From DATFDN01 sp963762525 (GTDB lineage Bacteria; Pseudomonadota; Alphaproteobacteria; Acetobacterales; Acetobacteraceae): DNA of 64,000 bases. Below the pieces are notes generated by a model. It was not told the origin of the DNA and searched no databases. It saw only the letters and a list, made by a program, of their open reading frames with translations. This document shows positions 56,865-64,000 of the stretch, piece after piece. The stretch lies in assembly GCA_963762525.1 (NCBI GenBank), contig CAVXKT010000011.1:868001-932000 (forward strand), in the 5' to 3' direction. The translations under genes were made by a program, and so were the position numbers. Numbering within the stretch: position 1 is the first letter of the stretch; each line of letters begins with the position of its first letter.

Positions 56865-57715
56865 GCGGGAGCATCGCCTTCCAGGGCCTGCCCGGGGCGT
56901 ACTCCGACCTCGCCTGCCGCACCGCCTTCCCCGACATGCGCACGCTGCCGCGCGACTCCTTCGAGGCGGCGATCGAGGCGGTGCGCGAGGGCGCCGCCGA
57001 GCTGGCGATGCTGCCCTGCGAGAACACGCTGGCCGGGCGGGTGCCCGATATTCACCACCTGCTGCCCGATTCGGGGCTGTTCGTCGTCGGCGAGCATTTT
57101 CACCGCGTCGAGCACTGCCTGCTGGCCCCGCCCGGGGCGACCCTCGAAGGCCTGCGGCGGGCGCATTCGCATCCGGTGGCGCTCGGCCAGGTGCGGCATT
57201 TCCTGCGCCGGCTTGGCCTGACGCCGGTGGTCGAGGCGGACACGGCGGGGGCGGCGGAGATCGTGGCCGCGCGCGGCGGCACCGAGGACGCCGCGATCGC
57301 CTCGGCCCTGGCGGCCGAGATCCACGGCCTGGCGATCCTGGCCGCGAACGTGGAGGACGCCCTGCACAACACCACGCGGTTCTACGTCATGGCCCGCCGC
57401 CCGCGCGCGCCCGACCCGGCGACGCCGGGGCTGATGACGACGTTCGTCTTCCGCGTCCGCAACGTGCCCGCGGCGCTCTACAAGGCCCTCGGCGGCTTCG
57501 CCACCAACGGCGTCAACATGACCAAGCTGGAGAGCTACATGCTCGCCGGCCAGTTCGTCGCTACCCAGTTCCTCTGCGACTGCGACGGCCACCCCGAGCA
57601 GCCGCCGCTGCGGCGGGCGCTGGAAGAGCTGGCGTTCTTCTCCTCCGAAGTCCGCATCCTGGGCGTCTATCCGGCGGCGCCGGTGCGCGGTCCCCGGGCG
57701 GCCGGCGAGGGCTGA
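56861..57715 (+). CDS. pheA: Prephenate dehydratase
   Basis: This 284-residue monofunctional enzyme (no chorismate mutase part) makes phenylpyruvate for phenylalanine synthesis. The catalytic domain has FQGLPGAYSDLACRTAF, ELAMLPCENTLAGRVPDIH and DALHNTTRFYVMARR with the conserved Thr-Arg-Phe. The C-terminal ACT domain (about residues 190-275) has NVPAALYKALGGFATNGVNM and LESYMLAGQF, the site where phenylalanine normally binds as feedback inhibitor. It is coupled to kdsB. The frame is intact. Confidence 0.93.
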   Translation: MSGSIAFQGLPGAYSDLACRTAFPDMRTLPRDSFEAAIEAVREGAAELAMLPCENTLAGRVPDIHHLLPDSGLFVVGEHFHRVEHCLLAPPGATLEGLRRAHSHPVALGQVRHFLRRLGLTPVVEADTAGAAEIVAARGGTEDAAIASALAAEIHGLAILAANVEDALHNTTRFYVMARRPRAPDPATPGLMTTFVFRVRNVPAALYKALGGFATNGVNMTKLESYMLAGQFVATQFLCDCDGHPEQPPLRRALEELAFFSSEVRILGVYPAAPVRGPRAAGEG

Positions 57716-57820
57716 TTTCGGCGGCGCTTTGCGCAGTGGCGCAGTCCCGGCCGGCGACAAAACCCTTGGGAAGCGATCGAGCATCGTGTTAGTTAGTGCA
57801 ACGCACGGCGAGGGTTGAAT

Positions 57821-58603
57821 GTGACCAGACGATATCGCGGCTTCGACGACCTTACCCTTCCCTTCATCTTTGTCCCCCATGGCGAGGAGGGGTCGCCGGC
57901 GGTCGCCGAATTCAAGGCCAGGCATCCGGGCTGGTTCAGCATCCCGGCGAGGTTCGTTCCCGAACCTGCGCCGGAACCGGCACCGGATACTGTGTCGCCG
58001 ACCCTGCACGACATGCTGATTCCGAGCGAAGGCCCGCTCGTCCCGACAGGAGATCGGGAGGAGCCCGCGCGGCCGGCGGCTCGCACCGGCAAGACATTCC
58101 CGGTGCGCCAGCGAGCCGACGCTCCGCACAGCGTTCCGATCGCCCCGCCGCAGGCGGTGCGGGATGCGCCGGGGGCGTTCGCCACTTCTTCGCCCGTGAT
58201 CGACCCGAGCGAAGGCTATGTCGACCAACGGCCGCAAAGCTGGATCGGCCACCCCTCGGTCGGGACCGGCGAGTGCGTGCCCTTGGTGCAGCAGGCAACC
58301 GGTGCGCCGCACACCTCGCAATGGCGACGCGGCGCCTTGGTGAAGGGCGATCCAAATCTCCGACCCGGCACCGCCATCGCCACCTTCGACGAGGACGGCC
58401 ATTACGGCAATCACACTGATGGCCGGAGCCATGCAGCGATCTATTTGTGGCAGGATGCGAACGGAATTGTGGTCATCGATCAATGGGTGCTGTATAATCA
58501 CGGAAAGCGGTTCGGCTTGCATTCCCCTCGCCAGCGAACAATTTCTTTCAACGATCATAAGACTGCAATCAATAATGGCAACTTGTTTTACGTGGTCAAG
58601 TAG
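57821..58603 (+). CDS. BPSL0067-like peptidoglycan amidase candidate
   Basis: The C-terminal about 120 residues match the BPSL0067 family pattern: GYVDQRPQSWIGHPSVGTGE, then CVPLVQQATGAP, RPGTAIATFDEDGHYGNHTDG and SHAAIYLWQDANGIVVIDQW. The Cys in GECVPLVQ and His in SHAAIYL would be the catalytic pair of an NlpC/P60-like fold. The N-terminal about 135 residues are Pro-rich and unassigned, and there is no signal peptide. GTG 57821 has GAGGG at the right distance; a TTG at 57815 is less likely. GC falls toward the 3' end, suggesting acquisition. A cell-wall-acting effector is possible; no secretion genes or clear immunity gene are near. Confidence 0.7.
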   Translation: MTRRYRGFDDLTLPFIFVPHGEEGSPAVAEFKARHPGWFSIPARFVPEPAPEPAPDTVSPTLHDMLIPSEGPLVPTGDREEPARPAARTGKTFPVRQRADAPHSVPIAPPQAVRDAPGAFATSSPVIDPSEGYVDQRPQSWIGHPSVGTGECVPLVQQATGAPHTSQWRRGALVKGDPNLRPGTAIATFDEDGHYGNHTDGRSHAAIYLWQDANGIVVIDQWVLYNHGKRFGLHSPRQRTISFNDHKTAINNGNLFYVVK

Positions 58604-59009
58604 AGCGGCGGTTGGCGCTCTGCTCTGGCATAGCATGTGCGCTTGCGGTCGGCAATAACGTCTCTGCGACGGATATCCTCGAAAGTATCCACGGTTCGTC
58701 GCTGCGGCAAAGGCTCATGTATTTTCGCTGATTTGGATTGAGCCCGCCCTCCAGGCGGAAGTTCTGAATTGCGAACTTCGAGACGAGCGGATGGTTGATT
58801 CATAAACTACCGCTACTTAAAGCCCAATTTGGTGTACTTTCACTTATTTGCCGATAGTAAATACAATAAAGATGACAAACGACCGCGAGGAATTGTGCTT
58901 ACATGGTTAAGTCGGGCGGGGATAGGCCGCCAAGACGTGTTCGTTTCACGTCGGTCCAAAAGTTTCATGCCCGTGAGCCGGAGCGCGCGAACGACCGGTG
59001 CGCGTATAG
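58604..59009. other. Low-GC region after the amidase candidate
   Basis: A short plus-strand frame from TTG about 58614 reads LALCSGIACALAVGNNVSAT and ends MYFR at about 58732. It looks like a signal peptide on a truncated small protein, the place where an immunity gene would be expected, but it is too short to assign. A hairpin GAAGTTC-N8-GAACTTC lies at 58758-58779 and may be a terminator. The rest (58800-58950) is AT-rich without a recognisable gene. Confidence 0.4.
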
Positions 59010-60183
59010 TCAATCCCCGATCGCCGGCGTACACCAGATCGCGGAACAGCACCCGGTAGTATTCGCGCTGGCCCGGTGCCTGGATCATCAAGGTCGCGAT
59101 CAGCCGCTCGCGCGGATCGACCCAGAACGTCGTTCCCGCCGCGCCGCCCCAGAAATAGGTCCCGATGGAGCCGGGGAACGGCGCCATGCCGGCGAGCAGC
59201 CGCACGGCGAAGCCGAGGCCGAAGCCGTGGCCCGGCGGTAGCAGGTCGGCGTTCCCGAGGATGCCGCCGAGATGGTCGGCGGTCATCAGTTCGATCGTCT
59301 TGCGGCCCAGCAGGCGCTGATCGCCCGCCCGCCCGTCGTCGAGCAGCATTTGCAGGAAGCGCGCATAGTCCATCGCGGTCGCCACCATCCCGCCGCCGCC
59401 GGACTCGAACTCGGGCTTCTCGCGCACCTCCAGCAGCGGCACGCCGGCGCCGGTCTCGGGGTCCTTGGCGAAGCCGCCGGCGAGGCGCCCATAGTCGGCC
59501 TCGGGGACGAAGAAGCCGCAATCGGCCATGCCCAGCGGGCCGGTGATGCGGTCGCGCAGAAACGCCCCGAGGCTTTGGCCGGAGATCACTTCGATCAGCC
59601 GCCCCAGCACGTCGGTCGCGCGGCTGTACTCCCACCGCGTCCCCGGCTGAAAGGCCAGCGGCAGTTGGGCGAGCGTCGCCGCCTGGTCGGCGTTGCTCTG
59701 ACGACGACGCTGAATTTTGGCGTCCTGATAGGCGCGCTGCACCGGGCCGTCGCCCAGAAACTCGTAAGTCAGGCCCGAGGTATGGCGCAGCAGGTCCTGG
59801 ATGGTGATCGGGCGCTCGGCGGCGACGAGCTTGCCATCGGCGCCCATCACCCGGGGTGCGCCGAACGCGGGGATGAAGCGCGCGATCGGATCGCCGAGCA
59901 ATAACCGCCCCTCCTCCCACAGCATCATGATCCCGACCGAGACCAGCGGCTTGGTCATCGAATAGATGCGAAAGATCGCATCGACCGGCATCAGATCGCG
60001 GGCGAAAGGATCGCGGACACCGAACGCCTCATGGAGGGCGATGCGGCCATGGCGGGCGATGAGGGCGACCGCGCCGGGGATATGACCCTCGGCAATGCGG
60101 GCGTTGAGCGCGGCCCGCAGGCGCTCGATCCCGGCGGAGGAGAAGCCGAGGTCTTCGGCGCGGCCGGCTGCGAGTGCGCTCAT
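59010..60183 (-). CDS. Serine hydrolase of the class C beta-lactamase/esterase family (one frameshift)
   Basis: This protein of about 390 residues has the Ser-x-x-Lys nucleophile motif in FRIYSMTKPLVSVG (about residue 75) and Tyr in WEYSRATDVLG in place of the Tyr-x-Asn motif. The third motif is represented by GGAAGTTFWVDP. It lacks a signal peptide, so it is more likely a cytoplasmic esterase or peptidase (EstB-like) than a true beta-lactamase. An extra G in GCCGGCGAT near 59022 shifts the last codons; removed, the protein ends LVYAAIGD at TGA 59010-59012. Its end overlaps no other gene. Confidence 0.85.
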
Positions 60184-60983
60184 GCTGGTCCCTTCATGTC
60201 GTCAAGCGAGAGAAAGCCCAGCCGGTCCTGCTCCAGCACCGCGCAGGTGAGGCGCCCGCCCGAGCCGGCCCCGGTGTCGATCCCGATGCGGTTGGCAGCC
60301 ACGACGGGTTCGGGCGCGACGCTGTGACCATGCACCACGATGGCGCCGAACCGGCGCTCCGACGAGAGAAAGACTTGCCGGATGCCGCGCAGATCGTCGG
60401 GCGACTGCCGGTTCAGCGCGATCCCCGGCCGCACGCCGGCATGAGCGAAGAAATACCCGCCGGCGCGATGATAGTCGGGAAGAGCGCGCAGGAATGCGAC
60501 ATGCGCCGGCGGGATGTGCGCGAACCAACGGCGCGGCCGGCCAGGGTCGAGGCCCCAGCTCGCGAGCATCGCCCGGCTTTCGGCCAGCAGATCGGTCGCC
60601 GCCGCGGACTTGCCGTCGAGCGCATCCAACAGCATCTGCTCGTGATCGCCGCGCAACGTCAGCATCTCGGACGAACCGGCGAGCAGCGCAACCACGCCGG
60701 CGCTGTTCTCGCCCGGTCCGATGACGTCGCCCAGGTGCAGCACCATCGCCGGGGCCACCGGTCGGGCGGCGAGATCGGCCCGGATCGCCGCGTGCATGGC
60801 GCGGAGCGCCGTCAGGCGGCCGCGCACGTCGCCGATCGCGTAAACGCGCCGCCCCGGCGGCAGCCATCCGGGCGCCCGCGAGAACACCAGCGCGGCGGCA
60901 TCTGCGGCCAGCGCGCGGGCGCTCCAGGTCGGGACGTCGGCATCGAAGGCGGCGCGCATGGCGCGTCGGTTCAGGTGTCGCAT
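60180..60983 (-). CDS. Metallophosphoesterase-like protein with altered metal motifs
   Basis: This 267-residue protein has the calcineurin-like fold pattern of PP1/PP2A-type bacterial phosphatases: VYAIGDVRGRLTAL, HLGDVIGPGENS, LRGDHEQM and later FFAHAGVRPG and VVHGHSV. In active enzymes the first three read GDxHG, GDxxDRG and GNHE. Here His is Arg, the second Asp and Arg are replaced, and Asn is Asp. Dinuclear metal binding is therefore doubtful. The stop overlaps the start of the serine hydrolase gene (ATGA), so the two are coupled. The frame is intact. Confidence 0.8.
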   Translation of the reverse strand: MRHLNRRAMRAAFDADVPTWSARALAADAAALVFSRAPGWLPPGRRVYAIGDVRGRLTALRAMHAAIRADLAARPVAPAMVLHLGDVIGPGENSAGVVALLAGSSEMLTLRGDHEQMLLDALDGKSAAATDLLAESRAMLASWGLDPGRPRRWFAHIPPAHVAFLRALPDYHRAGGYFFAHAGVRPGIALNRQSPDDLRGIRQVFLSSERRFGAIVVHGHSVAPEPVVAANRIGIDTGAGSGGRLTCAVLEQDRLGFLSLDDMKGPA

Positions 60984-61103
60984 GGCGAAGGGGTGCGGAG
61001 TCCGATCGAGGTGCGACTATGCCGGGCGTCGCGCACCCGGGCAACCGCTTGCCGAAGCTGCGCCGCTGTGCTCGGCTGGCGCGATACGCAGCGGAGCAAA
61101 CCG

Positions 61104-61559
61104 ATGGCGAAGACGATCCGCTTTCCCGTCGAGGCGTCGCACATCATGATGTTCGCGCGCGCCGTCGGCGACACCAACCCGGCGCATCTCGACGGCACGG
61201 CGGCGCCGCCCACCTTTCCGCAAGCGGTATCGCAGTTCGATCCCGAATACCATTTGCGGCCGAAGCCCGGCGAAGCTTGGTTCGGATCGGGCAAGACGCC
61301 ATCTGGCGTCGAGGGCAAGCCGAAGTCGCTCGGCGGCTTGCACGCCGAACAGCACTTCGAATACCGCCGCCCGTTGCGCGCCGGCGACGTGCTGACGGTG
61401 GAATACAAGGACGGCAAGACCTGGGAGAAGGAGAGCAAGCGCGCCGGCAAGCTGAGCTTCCGCGAACGCATCGCCGAATACCGTGACCAGTCGGGCGAGC
61501 TGGTCGCCATCGGGCGCAGCGTCGGCGTGACCACCGAGCGTCCCGTGGACCAGGGTTGA
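61104..61559 (+). CDS. FAS1-like hotdog dehydratase (MaoC N-terminal type)
   Basis: This 151-residue protein starts MAKTIRFPVEASHIMMFARA and has VGDTNPAHLDG, then FDPEYHLRPKPGEAWFGSGK and HAEQHFEYRRPLRAGDVLTV. That is the N-terminal half-type of fungal-FAS-like and mesaconyl/3-hydroxyacyl-thioester dehydratases, which pair with a MaoC half. It is followed after 10 bases by the partner gene, and the two probably form a heterodimeric acyl-CoA hydratase. Substrate is unknown. The frame is intact. Confidence 0.82.
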   Translation: MAKTIRFPVEASHIMMFARAVGDTNPAHLDGTAAPPTFPQAVSQFDPEYHLRPKPGEAWFGSGKTPSGVEGKPKSLGGLHAEQHFEYRRPLRAGDVLTVEYKDGKTWEKESKRAGKLSFRERIAEYRDQSGELVAIGRSVGVTTERPVDQG

Positions 61560-61569
61560 GGAGGCGGCG

Positions 61570-61991
61570 ATGGCACTCCAGGCGAGCCGGATCAAGATCG
61601 GCGACACCCACAAGGAGCGGGTGGCGGAGAATCTCTCCGCACCCAGATCGTGATGTACGCGGGCGCTTCCGGCGACTACAACCCGCTGCACTCCGACGAG
61701 CCCTACACAGTCAGCGTCGCCGGCTATCCGAGCGTGTTCGCGCACGGGATGCTGACCATGGGGCTCACCGGCAAGATGCTGACCAATTATGTCGGCGCCG
61801 GGCGGGTGACGAAGTTCGGCGTCCGCTTCACCAACCAGGTCTGGCCCGGCGACACCCTCGACGCCACCGCGACCGTCACCGGCATCAAGCAGGAGAACGG
61901 GCAGCGACTGGTCGAACTCGACGTCGCTACCGTGAACCAGGAAGGCAAGGAGGTGGTGCGCGGCACCGCCGAGGCGCGGATCGATCCGTAG
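61570..61991 (+). CDS. MaoC-like acyl-CoA hydratase (one frameshift)
   Basis: This is a hotdog-fold hydratase of about 140 residues. Hydratase-2 residues are in YAGASGDYNPLHSDEPY (catalytic Asp and His) and PSVFAHGMLTMGLTGKM. The start MALQASRIKIGDTHKERVAE is in one frame; a missing C in CTCTCCGCACC near 61645 shifts to TQIVMYAGAS. It ends VVRGTAEARIDP. It is coupled with the FAS1-like gene and likely forms the catalytic half of a two-subunit dehydratase. Confidence 0.85.
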
Positions 61992-62115
61992 GCGCCCCAA
62001 AATCCCCCCGGCCTCCTCGTAGCGGCGCGGCCTTGCGCGGTTCCCATGCTTTCATTTCCTCTCAACCGGACTATTCTCGCCACGTTCTTCTGAGGGGCGC
62101 GAGACCCTGTCGGGC

Positions 62116-62196
62116 ATGAGTGTGGAGCATTGGCTGCGGAGCCTGGGATTACCCCAGTATACTCAGAAGTCACACGGCGCTCGAGCGGATGAGTGA
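62116..62196 (+). pseudogene. SAM-domain start fragment of a cyclase/ATPase regulator
   Basis: ATG 62116 begins MSVEHWLRSLGLPQYTQ, the usual first residues of SAM-domain adenylate-cyclase/ATPase proteins (xxEWLRSLGLxQY). After QYTQ the frame runs to a stop at 62194. The remaining about 50 SAM residues and the first half of the cyclase domain are absent; cyclase sequence resumes a few bases on in another frame. I infer an internal deletion with its junction near 62165. Confidence 0.6.
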
Positions 62197-64000
62197 CCTG
62201 TCGGCCCGCGCGATGCAGGCGCATATCGGCATCGCCAGCGGAGAAGTGGTCGCCGGGAGCATGAGCCGTATGGATGCGCAGGACTATACGGTGTTGGGAG
62301 ACAGCGTGAATTTGGCGGCGCGGCTGGTCGCGCTTGCCGAGCCGGGACAGACCTTGCTGTCCGACGGCGTTTACCGCGCGCTTGCCGACCGCGGCATATG
62401 CGACGCGCTCGGCGAGACGGCACTGAAGGGGCACGACGTCCCCGTTCGCATCTGGCGGCTGCGCGGGCTATCGAGCGAGCCGGGATCGGCGCGTCGCGCC
62501 GCATTTGTCGGACGCGTCGCCGAGCTTGAACAGTTCAAGGGAATTCTCACGTCAACCATGGCGCGACAAAGCGGCCAAATCATCCATGTACGCGGCGACG
62601 CGGGAATCGGAAAGACCCGCCTCGTCGAAGAAATGCGGCGCGTGGCGGAAGCCAGCGGTTTCGTTTCCCACCGCAGCCTGGTGCTTGATTTCGGGGTGGG
62701 TCGAGGACAGGACGCAATTCGTGCCTTGCTGCTGAGCCTGTTGGGGCTTTCATCCGCCGTGCCCGGAAGCGGGGCAAGGGAGCGAAAGGTCGAACAGCTG
62801 GTCGCAGAGAAAATCGTCACCCCCGAGCAGGTCGTATTTCTCCGCGATCTCCTCGATCTGCCGCAAACAGGCGAGTGGCGTACTCTCTACGATGCCATGA
62901 ATAACGCCGCACGGAACCGCGGTAAGCGCGCAATAATGGCCGCCCTCCTCGCCCGGGCCTGCGGCACGCAACCGACGATTGCGATCATCGAGGATCTCCA
63001 TTGGGCGGACCCGCAGCTGCTCGGGCATCTGGCGGCATGCGCATCAGTAGTGGCGGACGGGGCGGGATTGCTAATCATGACCTCGCGGATCGAGGGCGAT
63101 CCCATTGACGCGGCGTGGCGTGCCGGTTGCCGAGGGACCCCGTTCGCGACGATCGACCTCGGCCCGTTGCGCCGGGAGGAGGCGTTAAGCTTTGCGGCGA
63201 GCTTCATCGACGCGACGCAACGCGTCGCACGCGCTTGCATCGAACGCGCCGAGGGCAAGCCATTATTTTTGGAGCAACTGTTGCGCAATGCCGAGGAAGG
63301 AACCGCCGACACCGTTCCTCCCTCCATTCAAAGTCTGGTACTGGCCCGCATGGATCGCTTGACGGCTTCCGACCGGCACGCTTTTCAAGCCGCTTCCGTA
63401 ATCGGTCAACGTTTCGATCTCAGGCTTCTGCGTCACCTCATCAACGCTCCGGGGTACGTATGCGGGACCCTCATCAACAGTGCTCTGGTGCTTCCCGAAG
63501 GCGATGATTTACTGTTCGCACACGCACTGATCCAGGAAGGCGCATACTCATCTCTGCTCCGATCCACTCGACGGGACCTGCATCGCCGAGCGGCGGAATG
63601 GTTTGCCGACCAGGACCCGGTGCTGCACGCGCAGCACCTGGCCCGCGCCGAGGATGACCGAGCGGCAGCGGCATTTCTGCGGGCGGCGACGGCGCAACGG
63701 GCCATCTATCATACAGATGCGGCCTTGCGGTTGGTCGGTCGCGGGCTGGAAGTCGCGCGCTCGGCCGCCGATCACCACGCCCTCATTTGCCTGCGCGGCG
63801 AACTGCAGCGCGATCTCGGTGATATCTCCTCTTCGGTTACGAGCTATCGATCGGCGATCGCCGCCACCTCGGATGAAGTGGAGCTCTGTCGGGCGCGGCT
63901 CGGACTAGCCGAGGGCCTTCGCGTCAACGAGGGGCTGACCGAGGCTCTGCAACTGCTTGATGACGCGCAGCGTGTCGCCGAGCGCAACGAGATGGTGAGC
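62189..64000 (+). CDS. Truncated class III cyclase fused to AAA ATPase and TPR-like region (runs off the window)
   Basis: From ATG 62189 the frame is open to the window end (at least 604 residues). The first about 100 residues are the second half of a class III adenylate cyclase domain (HIGIASGEVVAGSMS, then YTVLGDSVNLAARLVALAEP). The metal-binding Asp of the first half is missing, so it cannot be a normal cyclase. A STAND/AAA-type ATPase follows, with Walker A GDAGIGKT (about residue 140) and Walker B TIAIIEDLHWADPQ. The C-terminal part has helical TPR-like repeats. The complete family is SAM-cyclase-ATPase-TPR. Function, if any, would rest on the ATPase. Confidence 0.75.
   Translation, partial: MSDLSARAMQAHIGIASGEVVAGSMSRMDAQDYTVLGDSVNLAARLVALAEPGQTLLSDGVYRALADRGICDALGETALKGHDVPVRIWRLRGLSSEPGSARRAAFVGRVAELEQFKGILTSTMARQSGQIIHVRGDAGIGKTRLVEEMRRVAEASGFVSHRSLVLDFGVGRGQDAIRALLLSLLGLSSAVPGSGARERKVEQLVAEKIVTPEQVVFLRDLLDLPQTGEWRTLYDAMNNAARNRGKRAIMAALLARACGTQPTIAIIEDLHWADPQLLGHLAACASVVADGAGLLIMTSRIEGDPIDAAWRAGCRGTPFATIDLGPLRREEALSFAASFIDATQRVARACIERAEGKPLFLEQLLRNAEEGTADTVPPSIQSLVLARMDRLTASDRHAFQAASVIGQRFDLRLLRHLINAPGYVCGTLINSALVLPEGDDLLFAHALIQEGAYSSLLRSTRRDLHRRAAEWFADQDPVLHAQHLARAEDDRAAAAFLRAATAQRAIYHTDAALRLVGRGLEVARSAADHHALICLRGELQRDLGDISSSVTSYRSAIAATSDEVELCRARLGLAEGLRVNEGLTEALQLLDDAQRVAERNEMVS

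Noticed and set aside
58840..59009. C-terminal extension of the serine hydrolase to 58840
   Set aside because: An extra G near 59022 creates it. Without that base the protein ends in LVYAAIGD at 59010, as expected for the family.
1..64000. tRNA, rRNA and riboswitch genes
   Set aside because: I looked for T-loop-like GGTTCGAATCC sequences and other hallmarks while reading and saw none with a matching acceptor stem. A covariance-model search was not possible here.

Overview
The window is high-GC alphaproteobacterial DNA. The best lineage evidence is the flagellar set flbT and flaF beside a flagellin gene, which is typical of Alphaproteobacteria. Gene content (FlmG-type glycosyltransferase, ATP-type PEP carboxykinase, two-domain membrane cytochrome c, aromatic oxygenases) fits a Rhodospirillales/Acetobacteraceae-like chromosome, but the family is inferred. 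I saw no tRNA, rRNA, CRISPR array or intact insertion sequence.

Layout. 0-5 kb: a thiamine-diphosphate enzyme and a sugar-type ABC importer (ATPase plus two permeases, no adjacent binding protein), all on minus. 5-17.6 kb: a late flagellar cluster. flgD and fliK read left; flgE (with a sigma-54 promoter), flgK, flgL, flagellin, flbT, flaF, a DUF1217 gene, a TPR-methyltransferase and a TPR-OGT glycosyltransferase read right. The last two look like a flagellin-modification module. 17.6-21 kb: a minus-strand cassette MoxR ATPase, CoxE-like VWA protein, six-Asp-box propeller and a MoaD/ThiS-like protein ending in Gly-Gly. 21-33.6 kb: transporters, an FkbM methyltransferase, an orphan Tat-exported sugar-binding protein, GT9, pckA, pyrG, phosphohexomutase, galU and a membrane J-protein. 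33.7-44 kb: TauD-like dioxygenase, gabD, ArsB-like pump, a two-domain secreted protein, a DsbD/ScsB-like reductase with a collapsed methyltransferase behind it, a dihydroorotase-like amidohydrolase and an HtrA protease. 44-46 kb: a secreted 15-residue-repeat protein and a divergent S24 repressor/Ner pair resembling a Mu-like immunity region. 46-52 kb: a PEP-CTERM protein, a flavoprotein disulfide oxidoreductase, a Rieske dioxygenase (alpha, beta), a PIG-L-like protein and an intradiol dioxygenase. 52-64 kb: a LuxR protein with a degenerate receiver, a Gly/Asn-rich small protein, hisN, cytochrome c, kdsB, pheA, a BPSL0067-like amidase in a lower-GC patch, a serine hydrolase, a degenerate phosphatase, two hotdog dehydratases and a truncated SAM/cyclase/ATPase regulator running off the end.

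Sequence quality. Many conserved genes are cut by one- or two-base indels while the protein sequence continues in another frame. Density is extreme in flgD-flgL and the TPR-methyltransferase and low elsewhere. I treat most of these as assembly or sequencing indels and give full gene spans, noting where the frame changes. Two genes are different: a methyltransferase and a SAM-cyclase protein have lost their middles but kept their ends, which small indels cannot explain.
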